A stretch of DNA of 64,000 nucleotides from Bombardia bombarda (GCA_030512295.1 JAULSR010000004.1:1-64000), one strand, 5' to 3'. Positions 1 to 12,240 are shown, counted from the stretch's first letter. Numbers and translations are program-made. Notes: generated from the letters alone by a model not told the origin.

Positions 1-367
1 GACAGTGGCGGTTAGCTACTAACAACTGCGGACCTGTCCAATCATTCAAGCTTTCGAGACGCCGCCTATAGTGTATAGTGTTACCTACCTAGAGTACAGA
101 AGCGGCTAGGCCTTGGGATCCTGGCCTCTATGCATTGGCCGGTTTCAAAGCTTTGTGTGTTGGTTCCAAACCTCTATGTAGTGCGCACCCCCAGAATAAA
201 AAAAAAGGGGCATGGAGTTAGCTGGATTGATTTGATATCTGTGCACATAAAGTCGACCGCTTCCTGTGAGAATGCCAAACGTTTCATGCCGTAGTCCACC
301 ATAACATTACTCAATAACCAATTCTTTAACTACTCTTACGCTACTATTTTCAAGTTCCTGTGATAAA
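1..367. other. Left-edge intergenic sequence
   Basis: I see no supportable gene, RNA or repeat here. The stretch is moderately AT-rich and holds a short A run near 198-206. It may contain the promoter of the small gene proposed downstream. Confidence 0.5.
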
Positions 368-727
368 ATGCCTAAGAAGAAGAAGAGAGCCCAGCGACCT
401 CCACCTCCCCGTGGGTTGCCCGAGCCTCCCGACGGAGCTACTCCAGACGAATTCTTCGTCAAAGGCACCCCATGTTTGGTTTTATGACCGTAAGTTGATG
501 GCAACTCTGGAAATCTTTATTAATTAGAAACAGGTGAATCTGGCCAATGGTTGACAGGGACAATTATATCACCCCCTGATGGATCAAGTGGCAGCACAAT
601 GATGCCGTGGGTTCGTGTTGATACACTCTTGCAGATTGAACGAGGGAGCCAACAACTCACAGATCAAGTTGATGGAAGCTGGGAGCAGATTGCGCTTAGG
701 ATCGAATACGTGTACGGCATGTCGTGA
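368..727 (+). CDS. Small unrecognised gene, two exons, possibly frameshifted
   Basis: I do not recognise this protein. An ATG at 368 opens a basic, proline-rich start (MPKKKKRAQRPPPPRGLPEP). A second open stretch (534-727) ends at TGA 725-727 and reads ESGQWLTGTIISPPDG onward, like a compact globular domain. Two exon models are possible. A weak GTTTGG donor at 474 with the acceptor ending at 533 gives an intact 99-residue protein. The better donor GTAAGT at 490 gives a tiny 44-nt intron and a more natural junction (VWFYDR then ESGQW), but the first exon is then out of frame by one base. The gene is therefore either intact with a weak donor or broken. It lies beside an APH-like gene and a recombinase-like gene, so an accessory origin is plausible. 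I infer no function. Confidence 0.35.
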
Positions 728-1164
728 TTTCATGCTGAGGGCTCTGCGGTAGATGATAGGCTACTATGACCGTCCCGTTGACCACTGTCAGCGACTTCAC
801 ATCACTAGCACGCCGGTCTCTTTTACAGGCCTGGCTTCACGATTGACTGGTTGGGATTCGGCTAAAGCCGTAGCTCCGGGCGATTTTCTTTTCATGTTTT
901 CTGTTCTTCTTCTCTTTCCTCTTTTTTATTAACAGGACAGAGCAAAGTGTTTCCCTTTCATGCGAGTATCGTGTGCTTCAGACCCGACTGGCGGCATGTC
1001 AGAAAAATGCTTCAAATGTTTCTTAATCCAGTTCCTTCCATTGTAAAACGATAATCGCTTTAAACGAATGCTAGTTTTCCTGCCAGGGCCATCTACGTAC
1101 TATAGAACTTCAGGGTTGTGATTGAAACGCAGCGCCACTAGTTTGATGCTGATGTAAAGACATT
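728..1164. other. Intergenic sequence, no gene seen
   Basis: This holds the 3' flanks of the small plus-strand gene and of the convergent APH-like gene. Near 860-872 there is a short inverted repeat (CGGCTAAAGCCG). I see nothing else. Confidence 0.5.
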
Positions 1165-2759
1165 CTACTCAAGCTCTTGGCGATCGTCATGCGTGCGGGC
1201 TTCTTCAACCCATTGCCACAATCTGTAGTCGGCAAGAAAACCTAGATTCATCTCGGACATCAGGGTCAGCTTCCTCGCCACAGCAATGGCGTCTGAGTTT
1301 ACAGTTCTGCTAGGAGGGAAACAAGCCCGCTCCTTCTCCTGCAGTTCTTCCATTGTGATGTCCTCCTTTTGTAGCTCGGCAAGAAGTTTTTGGTTTTCAA
1401 CCCTGTTAGCTCGCTCATGAAAGAGCGAGAGAATGCCCACTCGGCCTTCATCTCCCTCATTACTCGGCTTGTATACGAGCTCAAACAATTTTCTAAAGTG
1501 CTCGTAATCATTTTTGGAAAGCAGCCGAACTAGTCGAGAGAAGTGCCACATTCTGTCCGATTTCGCCCAGAGGTTTGAGTGAGAGAGTTCCGAGATGACT
1601 TCTGTGGCTCGTTTGGTAAATCCTGACCGAAAGGCAGCGACGAGATATTCTGATGGTGGTGCAGCTGAGCCCCCTAGTGATGGGGTTCCAAGCAGCTCAG
1701 TGCTAGGACCGGATGACGTTGAACTCCAGTCAATAATACATGTAATATTGAAATCGTCATCAACATAAATATTGCCGAGATGGAGATCGGGGTGAGAAAG
1801 GGTGAAGCCCTTCTTGACGCTTGAGGAGAGGCGAGGGATCATCTCAAGCAAAAACTGCCCTGCAATGCAGTAGAAAAGCACATTCTTGCTATGGTCAATT
1901 TTTTGGCAATTGCCACAAAATCATTCCACCGTCTTGCTGCTGCCCTATAGCTGTCCATGCTCTTGTATTCTAGCATATCGGGAACTGGTGCGAAAAACGT
2001 GTGAGGTGTAAGCGGAAGTTCTTGCGCATGAGATGTAAATGCCGAAATGAGAGACACCAAGTAGTCGTGCTCTTCGTGAAATGGACCTCGATCAAGTTTA
2101 AGCGAGTCTCTCTCTTGCCAGGTGAGTGATGGCGAAAGGCATTCACGAATAGAGTACTTCCCATTTTCCTCCCTAAAAATCGAGCCAATCTCCCCAAAGC
2201 GATGATTAGATAATTCTGACATAATGGCGCCAAGCTGGCTCATGACTTTCTCTCGATCTTTTTCGGAGAGTGGCAAAAGTGGGCGACGATTTTGAAATCC
2301 CTTTACTTGATGCCCAGGTTGGGACCAGTCGTAGGATCCCAAAGAGCGGCCAGCAGCTTTACTCTGAAGGATATATGGCACGCCAATGTTGTTATCGCTG
2401 GATCCACTGATATAAATTAATATAGAGAATCTTCAAGCGAGTAATATTACTTACCTGTACGAGTAGACTTCAGGAACTGGGATCGAGGTGTGAGTTTTTA
2501 GATACATTAATGTGCATGCCTCGCTCACAATGATCTTAGAAGCGGTCTCATCGGAGTAGAAGCCATGGATACCATTTGTCGGAGAGCGAAAAACCCACTC
2601 TATCCCATCATCGAAACATATGAAAATGACCCAATTTAGGCTGCCACTCTTGGGCTTTTGGGACGCGTCGCAAGTGCATGGTCGACCGCGGCATTGTTTT
2701 GCTAGTGAAAGAAGCGCTTCGAGATCGAAATCCGCGTAATAATATATTTTATCCTTCAT
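1165..2759 (-). CDS. Fungal APH-like phosphotransferase family protein, one-base frameshift
   Basis: The predicted protein belongs to the large fungal aminoglycoside-phosphotransferase/choline-kinase-like fold family, whose substrates are generally unknown. Exon 1 runs 2759-2455 (start MKDKIYYYADFDLEALLSLA) and exon 2 runs 2406-1165, split by a 48-nt GTAAGT...CAG intron. N-lobe landmarks are GSLNWVIFICF, the variant of the nucleotide-binding region usual in this family, and SIPVPEVYSYS. The catalytic-loop equivalent is LSHPDLHLGNIYVDDD, with Asp and Asn in the Brenner-like motif, followed by the metal-site equivalent CIIDW. The C-terminus has the family-typical ARKLTLMSEMN...DYRLWQWVEEA. The frame breaks at a run of six T (1899-1904). 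One more base there joins VAIAKK to IDHSKNVLFYCIAG and gives about 515 residues, the expected length. I therefore think it is one gene, either miscalled at the homopolymer or recently inactivated. Confidence in the family is high; activity and substrate are unknown. Confidence 0.85.
1899..1904 (-). other. Frameshift at a T6 (A6 on coding strand) homopolymer
   Basis: Upstream coding ends its frame at AIAKK. Downstream coding resumes one base off at KIDHSKN. Adding one A to the coding-strand run makes a continuous family-like sequence, and the total coding length becomes divisible by three. Confidence 0.8.
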
Positions 2760-3000
2760 AGCTATGAAGTCTCTGAAGTTTGATATATGACGACGGTGCT
2801 GTGGGTGAACATGACGGTAGGGAAGCGAAGATGGAGAAAGATGGAGGAGGGTGATTCGTCTCGGATACGGCCGCTAATTTTCGTCATGCCTGGATGGGGT
2901 TTGGCTGACAGCGGACACGCTCGAACCTTAATCCGAAGCCCCCCACTTCGCCAATCTTTTACAGTAGACATGGCTGAGAGAAATATGAAACTTCAGCTCT
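2760..3000. promoter_or_regulatory. Spacer between two minus-strand genes; presumed promoter of the APH-like gene
   Basis: This 241-bp spacer separates the stop of the DUF3435 gene from the start of the APH-like gene. I see no strong motif; assignment as promoter rests on position only. Confidence 0.4.
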
Positions 3001-6000
3001 TCAGTTCACGAAACCATCGGCGTCGGTGCATTGCGTACACGCCAGACAAACAAGTATTTCGATCAAGAAGATTTTTATTGTTATACATTGTGGTTGCTGC
3101 GGCTTCAGGGATGGTAAAGGGTACTGTCGATGGCATTGGATTGTAGGGAGATGGGATGAGTGTGCTGGCCCGGGATATTCCGGTGAACATGGCCACGAGT
3201 AATCAATGTCAGTACTCCTCCTGTTCCCCACGTCTATACCCTTCGGTAAGGAATCGTTCGGGATAGACAACGCCAAATGGGCACAAGAGTCTATTGTTGA
3301 AGCATGCCGTAGGGCAACCGCAGCCGTTTCGTCCATGAACTCATATTTTGGCCCCGCATCGCCTGCATTGACGGCCTCGACGTATTGCGCTCGTTTTCTC
3401 CCAATAGTTGCAGATTTCACATCACCATCCTGTTCTAGCAAGCTGTGTGGTTCCTTGACAAAATCCGGACAGTGGTCATCTAGAAGATGGAACTTGAAGC
3501 TCTGAACTGAGTCGAATATTGCATCACACCGCCTGGGGTGAGGACACACAATCGGCCTCGCATCCAGACTCCGAACGTAGTTCGTGTAGTGGGCGTAAGT
3601 ATGATCCTTCCAAGAACCTCTGTCTAGAAACTGCCGGAGGCGTACCTCCGGGGCCAACGACGGATCTCCCATGCAGAAGACACAGTAGCCAGCAGTAGCA
3701 AGGACCCCACTGTAAATTAATGGATCGCAGTGAGCAGGAAGCATCCCTGGTTGATTAAGGTGGTGGCGGCAATGGTCGCTCCATTGGTCCTCACAGAAAA
3801 CCCACTCGCTGCACAAGAAGCAGAGCTCCGCAAAGCCATGAGATTTCTTTACGCAGTGGTAGATATGTCTCGAATCGTAGCTGGAGCCTGTATCCACGGC
3901 GGTGGGAGAACATGACGCAATTTGTTGGTGAGTGGTCAAATCAGTACACAGACACATATCAGGCTCAAGCCCTGGTCGTAAAACAACCTCGGCGTTCGCC
4001 TCGCACAGAGTGATCATATCGCGGATCGCACGTAGCCCAGCCGGGCTACGCAGCGTATCGACCCTAGAAAGATCCGACGCAAGACGGTCTCGTTCCGGCA
4101 TGAGAAATCTGATACGGCTGAAGATGTTCCGGTGGTAGCAAGGAGGAGGATCACTGTGTCCGGCTACACGCTGACGGTACGGCTGCAGGTGCTGCCATTT
4201 TCGGAGTTCTTTCTCGATCAACTGACGTCTCTCCGCGTGAAGTTTCCGGCGGCGACTGGCGTCTGGACCGTTCAGCTTCAGTGGTGTAGCAAGTTCCTCC
4301 TCAAGCTCGACAAACTTAGGGGTAGCCCTTAACGCCTCGTACTGCTGCGCTGGTAGAGCCTGTACTAACTGCGGGTTGCGTTCCACAGTCAAACCGCGAA
4401 ATAGGTCGCTAACGATACTGCGCAGCTCGGAGCCGAAGCAGCTACCTTGGCCATCTGCGCCACTATTGTTAGGCTGGTAGAACTGACCATACGTGTCGGG
4501 GTTAATGTGCGATGCATACTTCATCCTCGTGGCAGCATCATAGAACTGGTCTGTGAAATTTGACGATTAATAGGATGAGGACAAAAGTATAAGGTCATTG
4601 ACGTACTTATCCAGAACAAACCCTCCGCCCTGAAGTCGTGAATGGTAGGCGGACGAGGATATCCAGCACGGACACCCAGAGCACGCAGCCGATTACTGAA
4701 TGCGTTTGCTGTTTCTATTTTCTCAGGGGCCCTCCGTAAAGACATGCTCTTGAAGAAGGGCTGATTAGACATGCTGTCCTTCCACTTACGATGTATCATC
4801 TCATCGTCTAGCGGTTCAATAGCAAGAAGATCTTCGAGACTATGGTAGTCCCTGAACGCCTTGTTCGCGACAAGAATGGCTAGTATCGGGATCATTGGGT
4901 TGCAGAGAAGGGGCATGGGCCCTAATCCCTCGTACAGCGTATGTTCGGGCCTGGGGAAAGTCAGATTGGATGCCAAATCATGACGATTGAGGGTCTCTTT
5001 TACCTTTTACCCGGAGTATGTGTCAGGTTTTTGGCATCTCGGACGAGCTGAATAGCGAATTCTTTGTTGCCATGCTCATTGCGGAACACGGCGAACTTGA
5101 CGTCCTTTGTTCGTAAAAAAAACAAAAAAAAAACAGCCAAGTGTTAGGAAAGACGATGGAAATGATCTATGCTCACCTTATAGTACATGCCACGATCAGA
5201 TCCTGCCCTGCAACTAGACTCGATATACTCGCCGATCCGAGAAGACGAGCAAACCATAGCCAGGAATTGAGCCCAATCATAGACTCTTGTCGCTGGGCTC
5301 TGGTACTCAACCCAATCATTCTCCCAGAGCTGACGGCCAAGGTGGACAAAGTGGTTCTTTGTACCGAATCTCCTTGCCCGCTTGCTCTTCGCTACCCCGA
5401 TAAGCTTGGGCAAGTCGAAAATGATAAACTGTACCAATACAATTAGCTCGTAGTGGCAGAGAGAGAGGTAAGGGTTTGCTCTTGGCACGCACATTTCTCA
5501 TGGAAAGCGTAATGTCTTTAGGGATGGCATCGTCTTGACGGTACCAGCCGGCCGTAAATTGCCTCCAATACACCAGGATAGTATTCTCTGCCGGGATCTT
5601 TTCACCCGTTACGAGCTCCTCGATAGGGTCAATGGCAAATGCGATATCCGTCATGAATTCCTTTACACACTTCAGATCGTAAGGGGAGGGGTTTCGCTCG
5701 GCGTGGTCATCGGCCCATCTGAATAACCGAATTGTCAGCTGGATACCATTAAGAATTGGCGGGAAGGAACATACTGGAGCCACAAGTTAATCATACGTTG
5801 GTATGCCGCAGTTGTACGATCCTGGAGCGGCTTCAGGACTGGAGAGCCATTGATCGACTCCTTGCATTGGTCAGAGCCTTTGGCCCTGCCTGCGAGGAGA
5901 AAGTCTCGTGGGCTTTGCTTCTTCCGTATTGCTGGAGATGCGAGAAAGGCCTGTGCAATCCGCTTGGAAACCTGGATATCATGCGAAGCAATCCTGGCGT

Positions 6001-6136
6001 CAATGAGAAAGGCAGAAGCGATTGAGAGAGAGGCGAGGCGGCATTGCAGAAGAAGGAAGAGGAGGGCGAGGAGAAGATCGAGGAGAAGATCGAGGCGCCA
6101 GGAACAGAGGCAGCGGGAGCCGACGCCTGCGTAGCC
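3001..6136 (-). CDS. DUF3435 / FluG-domain protein, tyrosine-recombinase-like, with Cys/His C-terminus
   Basis: The gene is assembled from six exon segments: about 6136-5775 (5' end unresolved), 5718-5493, 5428-5177, 5104-5004, 4950-4607 and 4550-3001. All five introns are 53-72 nt with GT...AG ends and compatible phases. The protein matches the fungal FluG/DUF3435 family (landmarks RPEHTLYEGLGPMPLL, GSELRSIVSDLFRGLTVERN, NIFSRIRFLMPERDRLA, FAELCFLCSEWVFCEDQWSDHC). The family is related to phage-integrase-type tyrosine recombinases and includes the captains of Starship elements. The catalytic pattern is visible: Arg in SSSRIGEY (5237-5239), HDFR (4629-4640) and SHINPDTYGQFY, with candidate Tyr at 4489-4491 or 4477-4479. 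The C-terminal half has several Cys/His clusters, probably zinc-binding. No in-frame ATG exists between the stop at 6137-6139 and the conserved region, so the true start needs another exon or a corrected base. Its 5' end faces pdx1. Confidence 0.85.
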
Positions 6137-6606
6137 TCAGTTGCGTCCAAGTCCACGAGCGTTGAGGGGGCCAGGAGCCCGGCGCTGGGCCAACCTGCAT
6201 CCCCTCCTCTGGCGGCGCAAGCCAGAACCCCGTCCCACGGGTGAGTCGCGTGAGTTCGACATGGTCGATTCGGAGCAAGGGTGAGGCGGTGTCATGCTCT
6301 GAATGGATGGTGGTCGAGCATCCGGTGGAAGAGGGTGAGAGAGGTGATGGAAACCTGAGCATCACTGAGCACGGGTGACGCGACCCTGGGCAAGAGCGGC
6401 GCTGCTGACTAACCCCGGCGGGGCAAGAGGTCGCCAGAGTTTCGCGTGAGACTACACAAATATTCCCTCTGCTATCTCGACTCCGATTTCCGCGACACCC
6501 GGTCCACCACCACATCACGTCCTCCCTACATCGTCTTGCCGCCCCCATACCGACAAGACCCCAATTGGCAATTGGACTATCGACATAGCCGCAAAATAGA
6601 CGTGTG
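6137..6606. promoter_or_regulatory. Divergent spacer between the DUF3435 gene and pdx1
   Basis: This roughly 470-bp spacer probably carries the pdx1 promoter and the missing first exon or promoter of the minus-strand gene. A 211-codon minus-strand frame crosses it, but it is Arg/Pro/Ser-rich and looks non-coding. I see no terminal inverted repeat or obvious target-site duplication. Confidence 0.45.
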
Positions 6607-7998
6607 ATGGCTTCTCTTGCGGCCGCGTGCCGCATCTCGTCGAGACTGGCGGGGCGGACCCTTCGCCAGGATGCCGCCGTTAGAGGTCGGTGCCCACCAT
6701 ATCATTATCGCTGATACATACCCATACTTAGATAGCATCTGACATATTCCCCCTTCGTCCGAACAGGCTTCCGAACCGCCGCGGCTGCCCGTGCTGCTCA
6801 GAACTTCACCATGCCCGCCCTCTCGCCCACAATGACAGAAGGAAACATCGCCACATGGCAGGTCAAGGAGGGCGACAAGTTCGTCGCCGGCGACGTGCTG
6901 CTGGAGATTGAGACGGACAAGGCAACCATGGATGTCGAGGCTCAGGAGGACGGAATCGTGATGAAGATCATACAAGGCGACGGCACCAAGGGCATTCCCG
7001 TCGGCTCCCGGATAGCCGTCTTGGCCGAGGAGGGCGACGACATCAGCGCCCTCGAGATCCCCGCCGACGAGAACACGAAGGCGAGCGCCCCCAAGGCAGC
7101 TGAAAACACAGAAGTCGCCCTGCCAGCTACTTTGTCCGAATCCCAGTCCCCCGCAACGTCGACAACCCCAGCCTCTACAGCTTCGTCCAGTCCAGGAGGA
7201 GCCAAAACACACAAACAGACTTACCCCCTACTCCCCTCCGTAATACACCTCGTCAAGGAGAACGGTCTGGACGAGTCCACCATCAGCAGCATCACCCCAA
7301 CGGGACCTAACGGGCGCCTGTTAAAGGGCGATGTGCTGGCGTACCTGGGCAAGATCGACGCCAAGACCCCCGCCGAGGTCTCGTCCAGGTTCCAGCACGC
7401 CGCACACCTGGACCTGAGCAACATCAAGATCAAGGCCCCCGAAGCAGCCAAGAAGCCCGCTGCCGTCGCCCCTGCCGCGCCGCCAGTCGCCCAGGATGCC
7501 CGTGTGGCGCTCCCCGTCTCGCTGGCCGCGGTCATCGAGGTGCAGCAGAGGATCCAAAAGAAGCTGGGCATCTTCCTCCCGCTCTCGACCTTCATCTCCC
7601 GCGCCACCGACCTCGCCAACGACGAGCTCCCGCTGCCCGCCGGCCACCAGCCCACGGCCGACGAGCTGTTCGACCAGGTGCTGGGGCTGGACAAGGTCGG
7701 CCGGACTGAGTCGCGCGGCTTCTACTCGCCCCAGATCGGCACCCCCTTGGCGGCCTCCTTTGCTCGGAGATCATCCGCCGCTGGAAAGAGGTCGGATATC
7801 ATTGACATACTAGCGGGGGCACCTCGTCGTGCCGCACCAAAGCAGGCCAAGACGCAGCCCGTATTGCCCGGCGCGTCTTCTGCCGGGCCGAATGTGTTTA
7901 GCCTGGTGGTCCCCAAGACAGAGGAGAAGAGGGCTCAGGTCTTTCTTGAGAGGGTGAAGCTTGTCCTGGAGAAGGATCCCGGCAGGCTTGTCCTATGA
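6607..7998 (+). CDS. pdx1: Pyruvate dehydrogenase complex protein X component (E3-binding protein)
   Basis: Protein X anchors dihydrolipoamide dehydrogenase (E3) to the E2 core of the mitochondrial pyruvate dehydrogenase complex. Exon 1 is 6607-6685 and exon 2 is 6767-7998, with an 81-nt intron in phase 1, giving 436 residues. The N-terminus (MASLAAACRISSRLAGRTLR) is an Arg-rich mitochondrial presequence. A lipoyl domain follows (about residues 38-115) with MPALSPTMTEGNIATW and the lipoyl-lysine motif ETDKATM (K78). After an Ala/Pro/Ser linker comes the peripheral subunit-binding domain (about 179-222, YPLLPSVIHLVKENGLDES, PNGRLLKGDVLAYL). The C-terminal part is shorter than the E2 acyltransferase domain, and I see no HxxxDG catalytic motif, as expected for fungal protein X rather than E2. 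The identification is secure. Confidence 0.95.
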
Positions 7999-10900
7999 AG
8001 AGGCGAGATTGATAATGGGTGGAGACCGGGACCCGGGACGGGACGGGCGAGCGGTGATTGGAAATAGATAGAAAGAGTTCATGACTGAATTGCCGCTTGT
8101 ACCAAAATATACCTTTAGACTTCACTTTTTTCACACTGGTGGTTAGAATAGTATGTGAATTGAGTCTTGACCTGGTAAGATGTTGTGATGTGGGTTTATT
8201 TTCTACCTTACGTGTGGTGTTACGTGTGGAAATAGCAGAGGAGTAGTAGAAGAGAAGATGCTGTCGAGTTTCCAGAAGTTTGAGTCAGTCTGCGATTCTA
8301 GTCTAGTAGTGGTCTAGTACTGATAAGTTTCGGATAGAACTGGGATGAAAGAGTTCAAGTACCGCTGTGGGCATGTCTTCGGAAACTGTAGTTGGGATAT
8401 GTGATGTTTTTTTATGATCTTGTTCCTATTGTTGTTCCTATCCTTGTGCCCCCCTAGCGGTTCTCGAATGCAGGAGCCGGTGGACAGAGTGGGTGAGAGG
8501 ATGTTGTGACCTCGATGGAAGACCTTAACAGCTAACTGCAGCAGTCACAGACTCTCCTGAAAAGAAAAGAGAACGGGATAGTGTCAACCTGGTACTGAGT
8601 GTTTCGAACTATTTATCACTTCACACGCGGGCGTCCACATGTATCATTTTCAAACTCACACTTCTTCCCGCTTACCTTCCCGAGCCTTCACGTAAATGCC
8701 CCATTGTCCACGTTCTCTCGCTCCTTCCCTCTTAGCTTCGAACTACCTTCCAGGTTCTTAGCGTGCTGAATAAAGGAAGTACCTCCTCCCGGGCTTCTGC
8801 TAGTTAACCTTACATTTGGGGGGGACTTCGCCTCTTAACAGTCTTGCTCGGACAGGTACACGTGAGATAATTTCGTTGCCACACTATAGGCCACCATGGT
8901 GGAGGTACTCCGCTTGGACAGGACATTATGAAATTAATACATGAAGGGCAGGCGCGACGGTATGCTCACGGTCCGTTAAGATCAAAACACATAAACCTCA
9001 TTATGGGCATCATTGAGTGTGTTAAGTATACCTATATACCAGCCTCCAATCCAAGATAGGTAGCTGTGTAATTGGTGCGGAACAAGAGCCATTTTGGCGA
9101 TCTCGGAACTCCCTTTTTGGTTTGCGGGCTTACTAGCCATAGAAATGAATCTCGGTAGGTATTTGTGCAATAATAATGATTAGATGGACATGGTATATAG
9201 GTGCGGATTTTCAGTTTGTGATAGTGTAGAATGTCCTAGAATGCCTTGTCCTTCTCTCAATATTGCGTAGTTTACGGTTCTATATTACCTAGCTATGGAG
9301 GTTAGAAGCCGAAACGTATTGCGAAGATTTAAGACTAGCCATCGTGTATCTTTCCTACCGTATCTACCTAGCAATCTCCTGCAAGCCTGATCCTGAGATG
9401 TTTCCTACTATTCGTAGAAGCAAGTTGTAAGAGCTCGAAGTATATAAATAGATGCCTATTAAATAGCTTTTCTATAAGCATTTGTTGTTCTTTGTGTCAC
9501 TATGGTCGTTTTCACGATGGTCCATTTTGTTGTTCTTGTCGTCGCTGGAAGACGCATGGCGTGCGCCAATCAATCACTTGGTTTCGGAGCTCAAATACCC
9601 AACTTGACTTACTTTAACTATATCAAATTTGTCGCGTTCATCATCCGAGATATATTTGCCAATGGGTTTATTGCTAATATTCACCAAACATCCCGTCGTT
9701 GCACTTTTCAACAATAAAAAAAAAAGCCCCTTTTGCCGCACCACACCTCCTTTTACTAGGCTCAAAACGTAAAGAGTAAGATAAGATAAACTGCCTCTCG
9801 ATTTATTGCATAATCCTTCTTAAAGAGCAACAATTGTTGGGAGTTTTGTTTATTGGATGCCTCGAGTAAATAATACTGATTAATCCAAGAATGACTAAAT
9901 GTTTGAGACAATAGTGAACTACCTAGAACGCCTAGATACATGCGAGAAAAATAGAGAACAAACCAAACAACCTCAACACATAGATATCTTCTCGCTCATA
10001 AACGGGTCAAATTTGAATAATAGAGCCACAAGGTGCCTCAGTGAACTAACCACCGGCTTCGTCCTCGCATGTGTTCAACAGTTTAAATTATACTCTCGAC
10101 AACCTTCCCATAGTGGCGTGTCATCCTCCCATCCACTATCTCTAGGAACACAGACAAGCCTTCGCACACCCAACTCAACTTAAACTTGTACCATCGCTAA
10201 GGTTCGGTGAGGCTGCATACATCCACGTTACTCATACAACACCTACCAGCCCACCCAGGGGGAGAGGGGTGGGGTGTGATATCGATGGGCATGAACGATA
10301 CGCAAGCTTCTTGATCTCTCAATCTCTCATGCCACAAGATTGGCCATATGGGTCTATATATACGCAGAGTACGTCAGCAGCTACTACTGCATTACACACG
10401 TATATATAATACTATGTATATATATCCTTCCCGGTCATACACCCGCGTGATGAGACAGCCACAACCACCACGCACTCAGTTTTGAAACAATACACAGCCT
10501 ATCCGGGAATGCATACTTTATATGCAAGAAATAGAAAGAACCTATAAGACGTCTATCTCTCTGTGCAAGCCTACTAGCTTACTTGATATCGAGATATCTG
10601 AATATCTCAGGGGCGTTGTCTCAGAGGTAAGGCTTGGCCCCTTGCCTCCCTTGCCTCCCTCCCTCCCGCCTGCCCGCATGTGCAAAGTTCATGGCATGGC
10701 ATGTCTGAGTTATGACGAGAGCTGTCTGTGTGTTTAACCCAGAACAGAAAATGATGCCACCGCCGCCGCCGCCATGTCTGACCAAATGACAGCTTGCCAA
10801 AGTATGCACGCACATGCACGCACAGGAAATTGAAAGGGGCAAATCAGCTCAACCGAGTGCTGAGTTTTCCCGATAGAACCGCACGCCATAGACTTCATTC

Positions 10901-11926
10901 TTGATGATGTTTGTGAACGTATGCCTCAGTTGAGTCTGGCTGGCAAGCAACAAGCATGGATTTGATAGATCATAGACAGAGAGCATGCTGGGTTTGGAAG
11001 AGAAAAGCGCCCTACATGTTCTCTCCACATGGTGACTTGAAAGAAGTCGATGGTACACACTTAGTTTTGTTACCTTGATACACACCTGTTTGGGAAATTA
11101 TATGTGACCAAAGTTATCATCAGCTCATAGCAACGAAACTGAACACTGACTGGATCTATATATACCAATCTTCGTACGAATAAAAGCACAATTCGATGAC
11201 TGCCATACTACACGTCCTCCGCCAACTCTTGACGGCCCAGGTTGACGGTGAGAGGGGAAATCGTGGTATATGTGTGTGTATCTATGTGGCTGTCTGTGTG
11301 GAGTGGAGAAGTAAGGCAGGTAGGTGTAGTTCGGCAATCTGCCTCTTGCACAACACAACCAGTTAGACTGCACAGTAGAAATGGCAAATAGAGTGGTGCT
11401 CGTTTAAAGACAGACAGACAGACCCTGCTCGCCTAGGAGGGAGTGAGCAGGTTGCATCGTGCTTGCGGGGTTCACCATGGATCCTCGCGCTCGTGCTCTC
11501 TGAACATGGTCAAGTTCGTGAGATCAACTGCGACCTACCTAAGGTCTGGCGGCCTATCGTCGTGGCAGTAGTGTAACAGGGCCGGCCCATCAAGTGGAGG
11601 CAGGTGTAAGTGTGTAGAAGATGAAGGGAAACAAAAGTACCTTACCACTTGTCATCCAACTTCAAGATATAAAAGTGGTCCATGACATAGTTAAGGTGGT
11701 AGCTATAAATCTAAGCAGTCGATCTGCAGCAGATGATGGGCTTCTAGGTCCCCTTTTAGAGCTTGTAGTTCTTGCTCCAGTCTAGTTCCCCCCACGAAAC
11801 CAACCGCAGATATCTAAACCCCCTGTCTACCCACCCGCGGGGACCCCTCATTCCCAAATCAAGAATCGTTCGTTTCGTTTGGCCCACCAGCCGACAAACG
11901 AGCAAGGTTTGGTGGTGGTGGAATGG

Positions 11927-11951
11927 TAGTAGTAGTAGTAGTAGTAGTAGT
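11927..11951. repeat. TAG trinucleotide microsatellite
   Basis: About eight perfect TAG/GTA units in intergenic DNA. Confidence 0.9.
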
Positions 11952-12240
11952 GTTGCTATAATGCACGCCCATCTCCCATCTTTGTACACATATTACACAT
12001 GGTTACATGTGTGCGTACATGTGGTTTTACTGGCAGCATGTTGAAGCAAGAAATCGACTTCTTGTGTCTGACGATGGCCTCATCATGTGCGAGGAGGCAC
12101 TTGGCGAACGACAGAGACAGGGGCAACAAAACATAGAAAGGAGATAGGCGATATCATGACCTCTTCCTGGGCGGAAAAGAAGGGGGCTAAAAGAAAAACG
12201 AGGGGAACCATGCACCTGCGGGGTCGAGGAAAGGAGGTTC

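Noticed and set aside
6000..6635. 211-codon minus-strand ORF between the DUF3435 gene and pdx1
   Set aside because: Arg/Pro/Ser-rich composition without family resemblance; it overlaps pdx1 exon 1 and the conserved DUF3435 exon in another frame.
9100..10200. AT-richer stretch as a possible RIP-degraded transposon
   Set aside because: I see no terminal repeats, no transposase or polymerase remnants and no strong C-to-T signature by eye. A RIP index could not be computed here.
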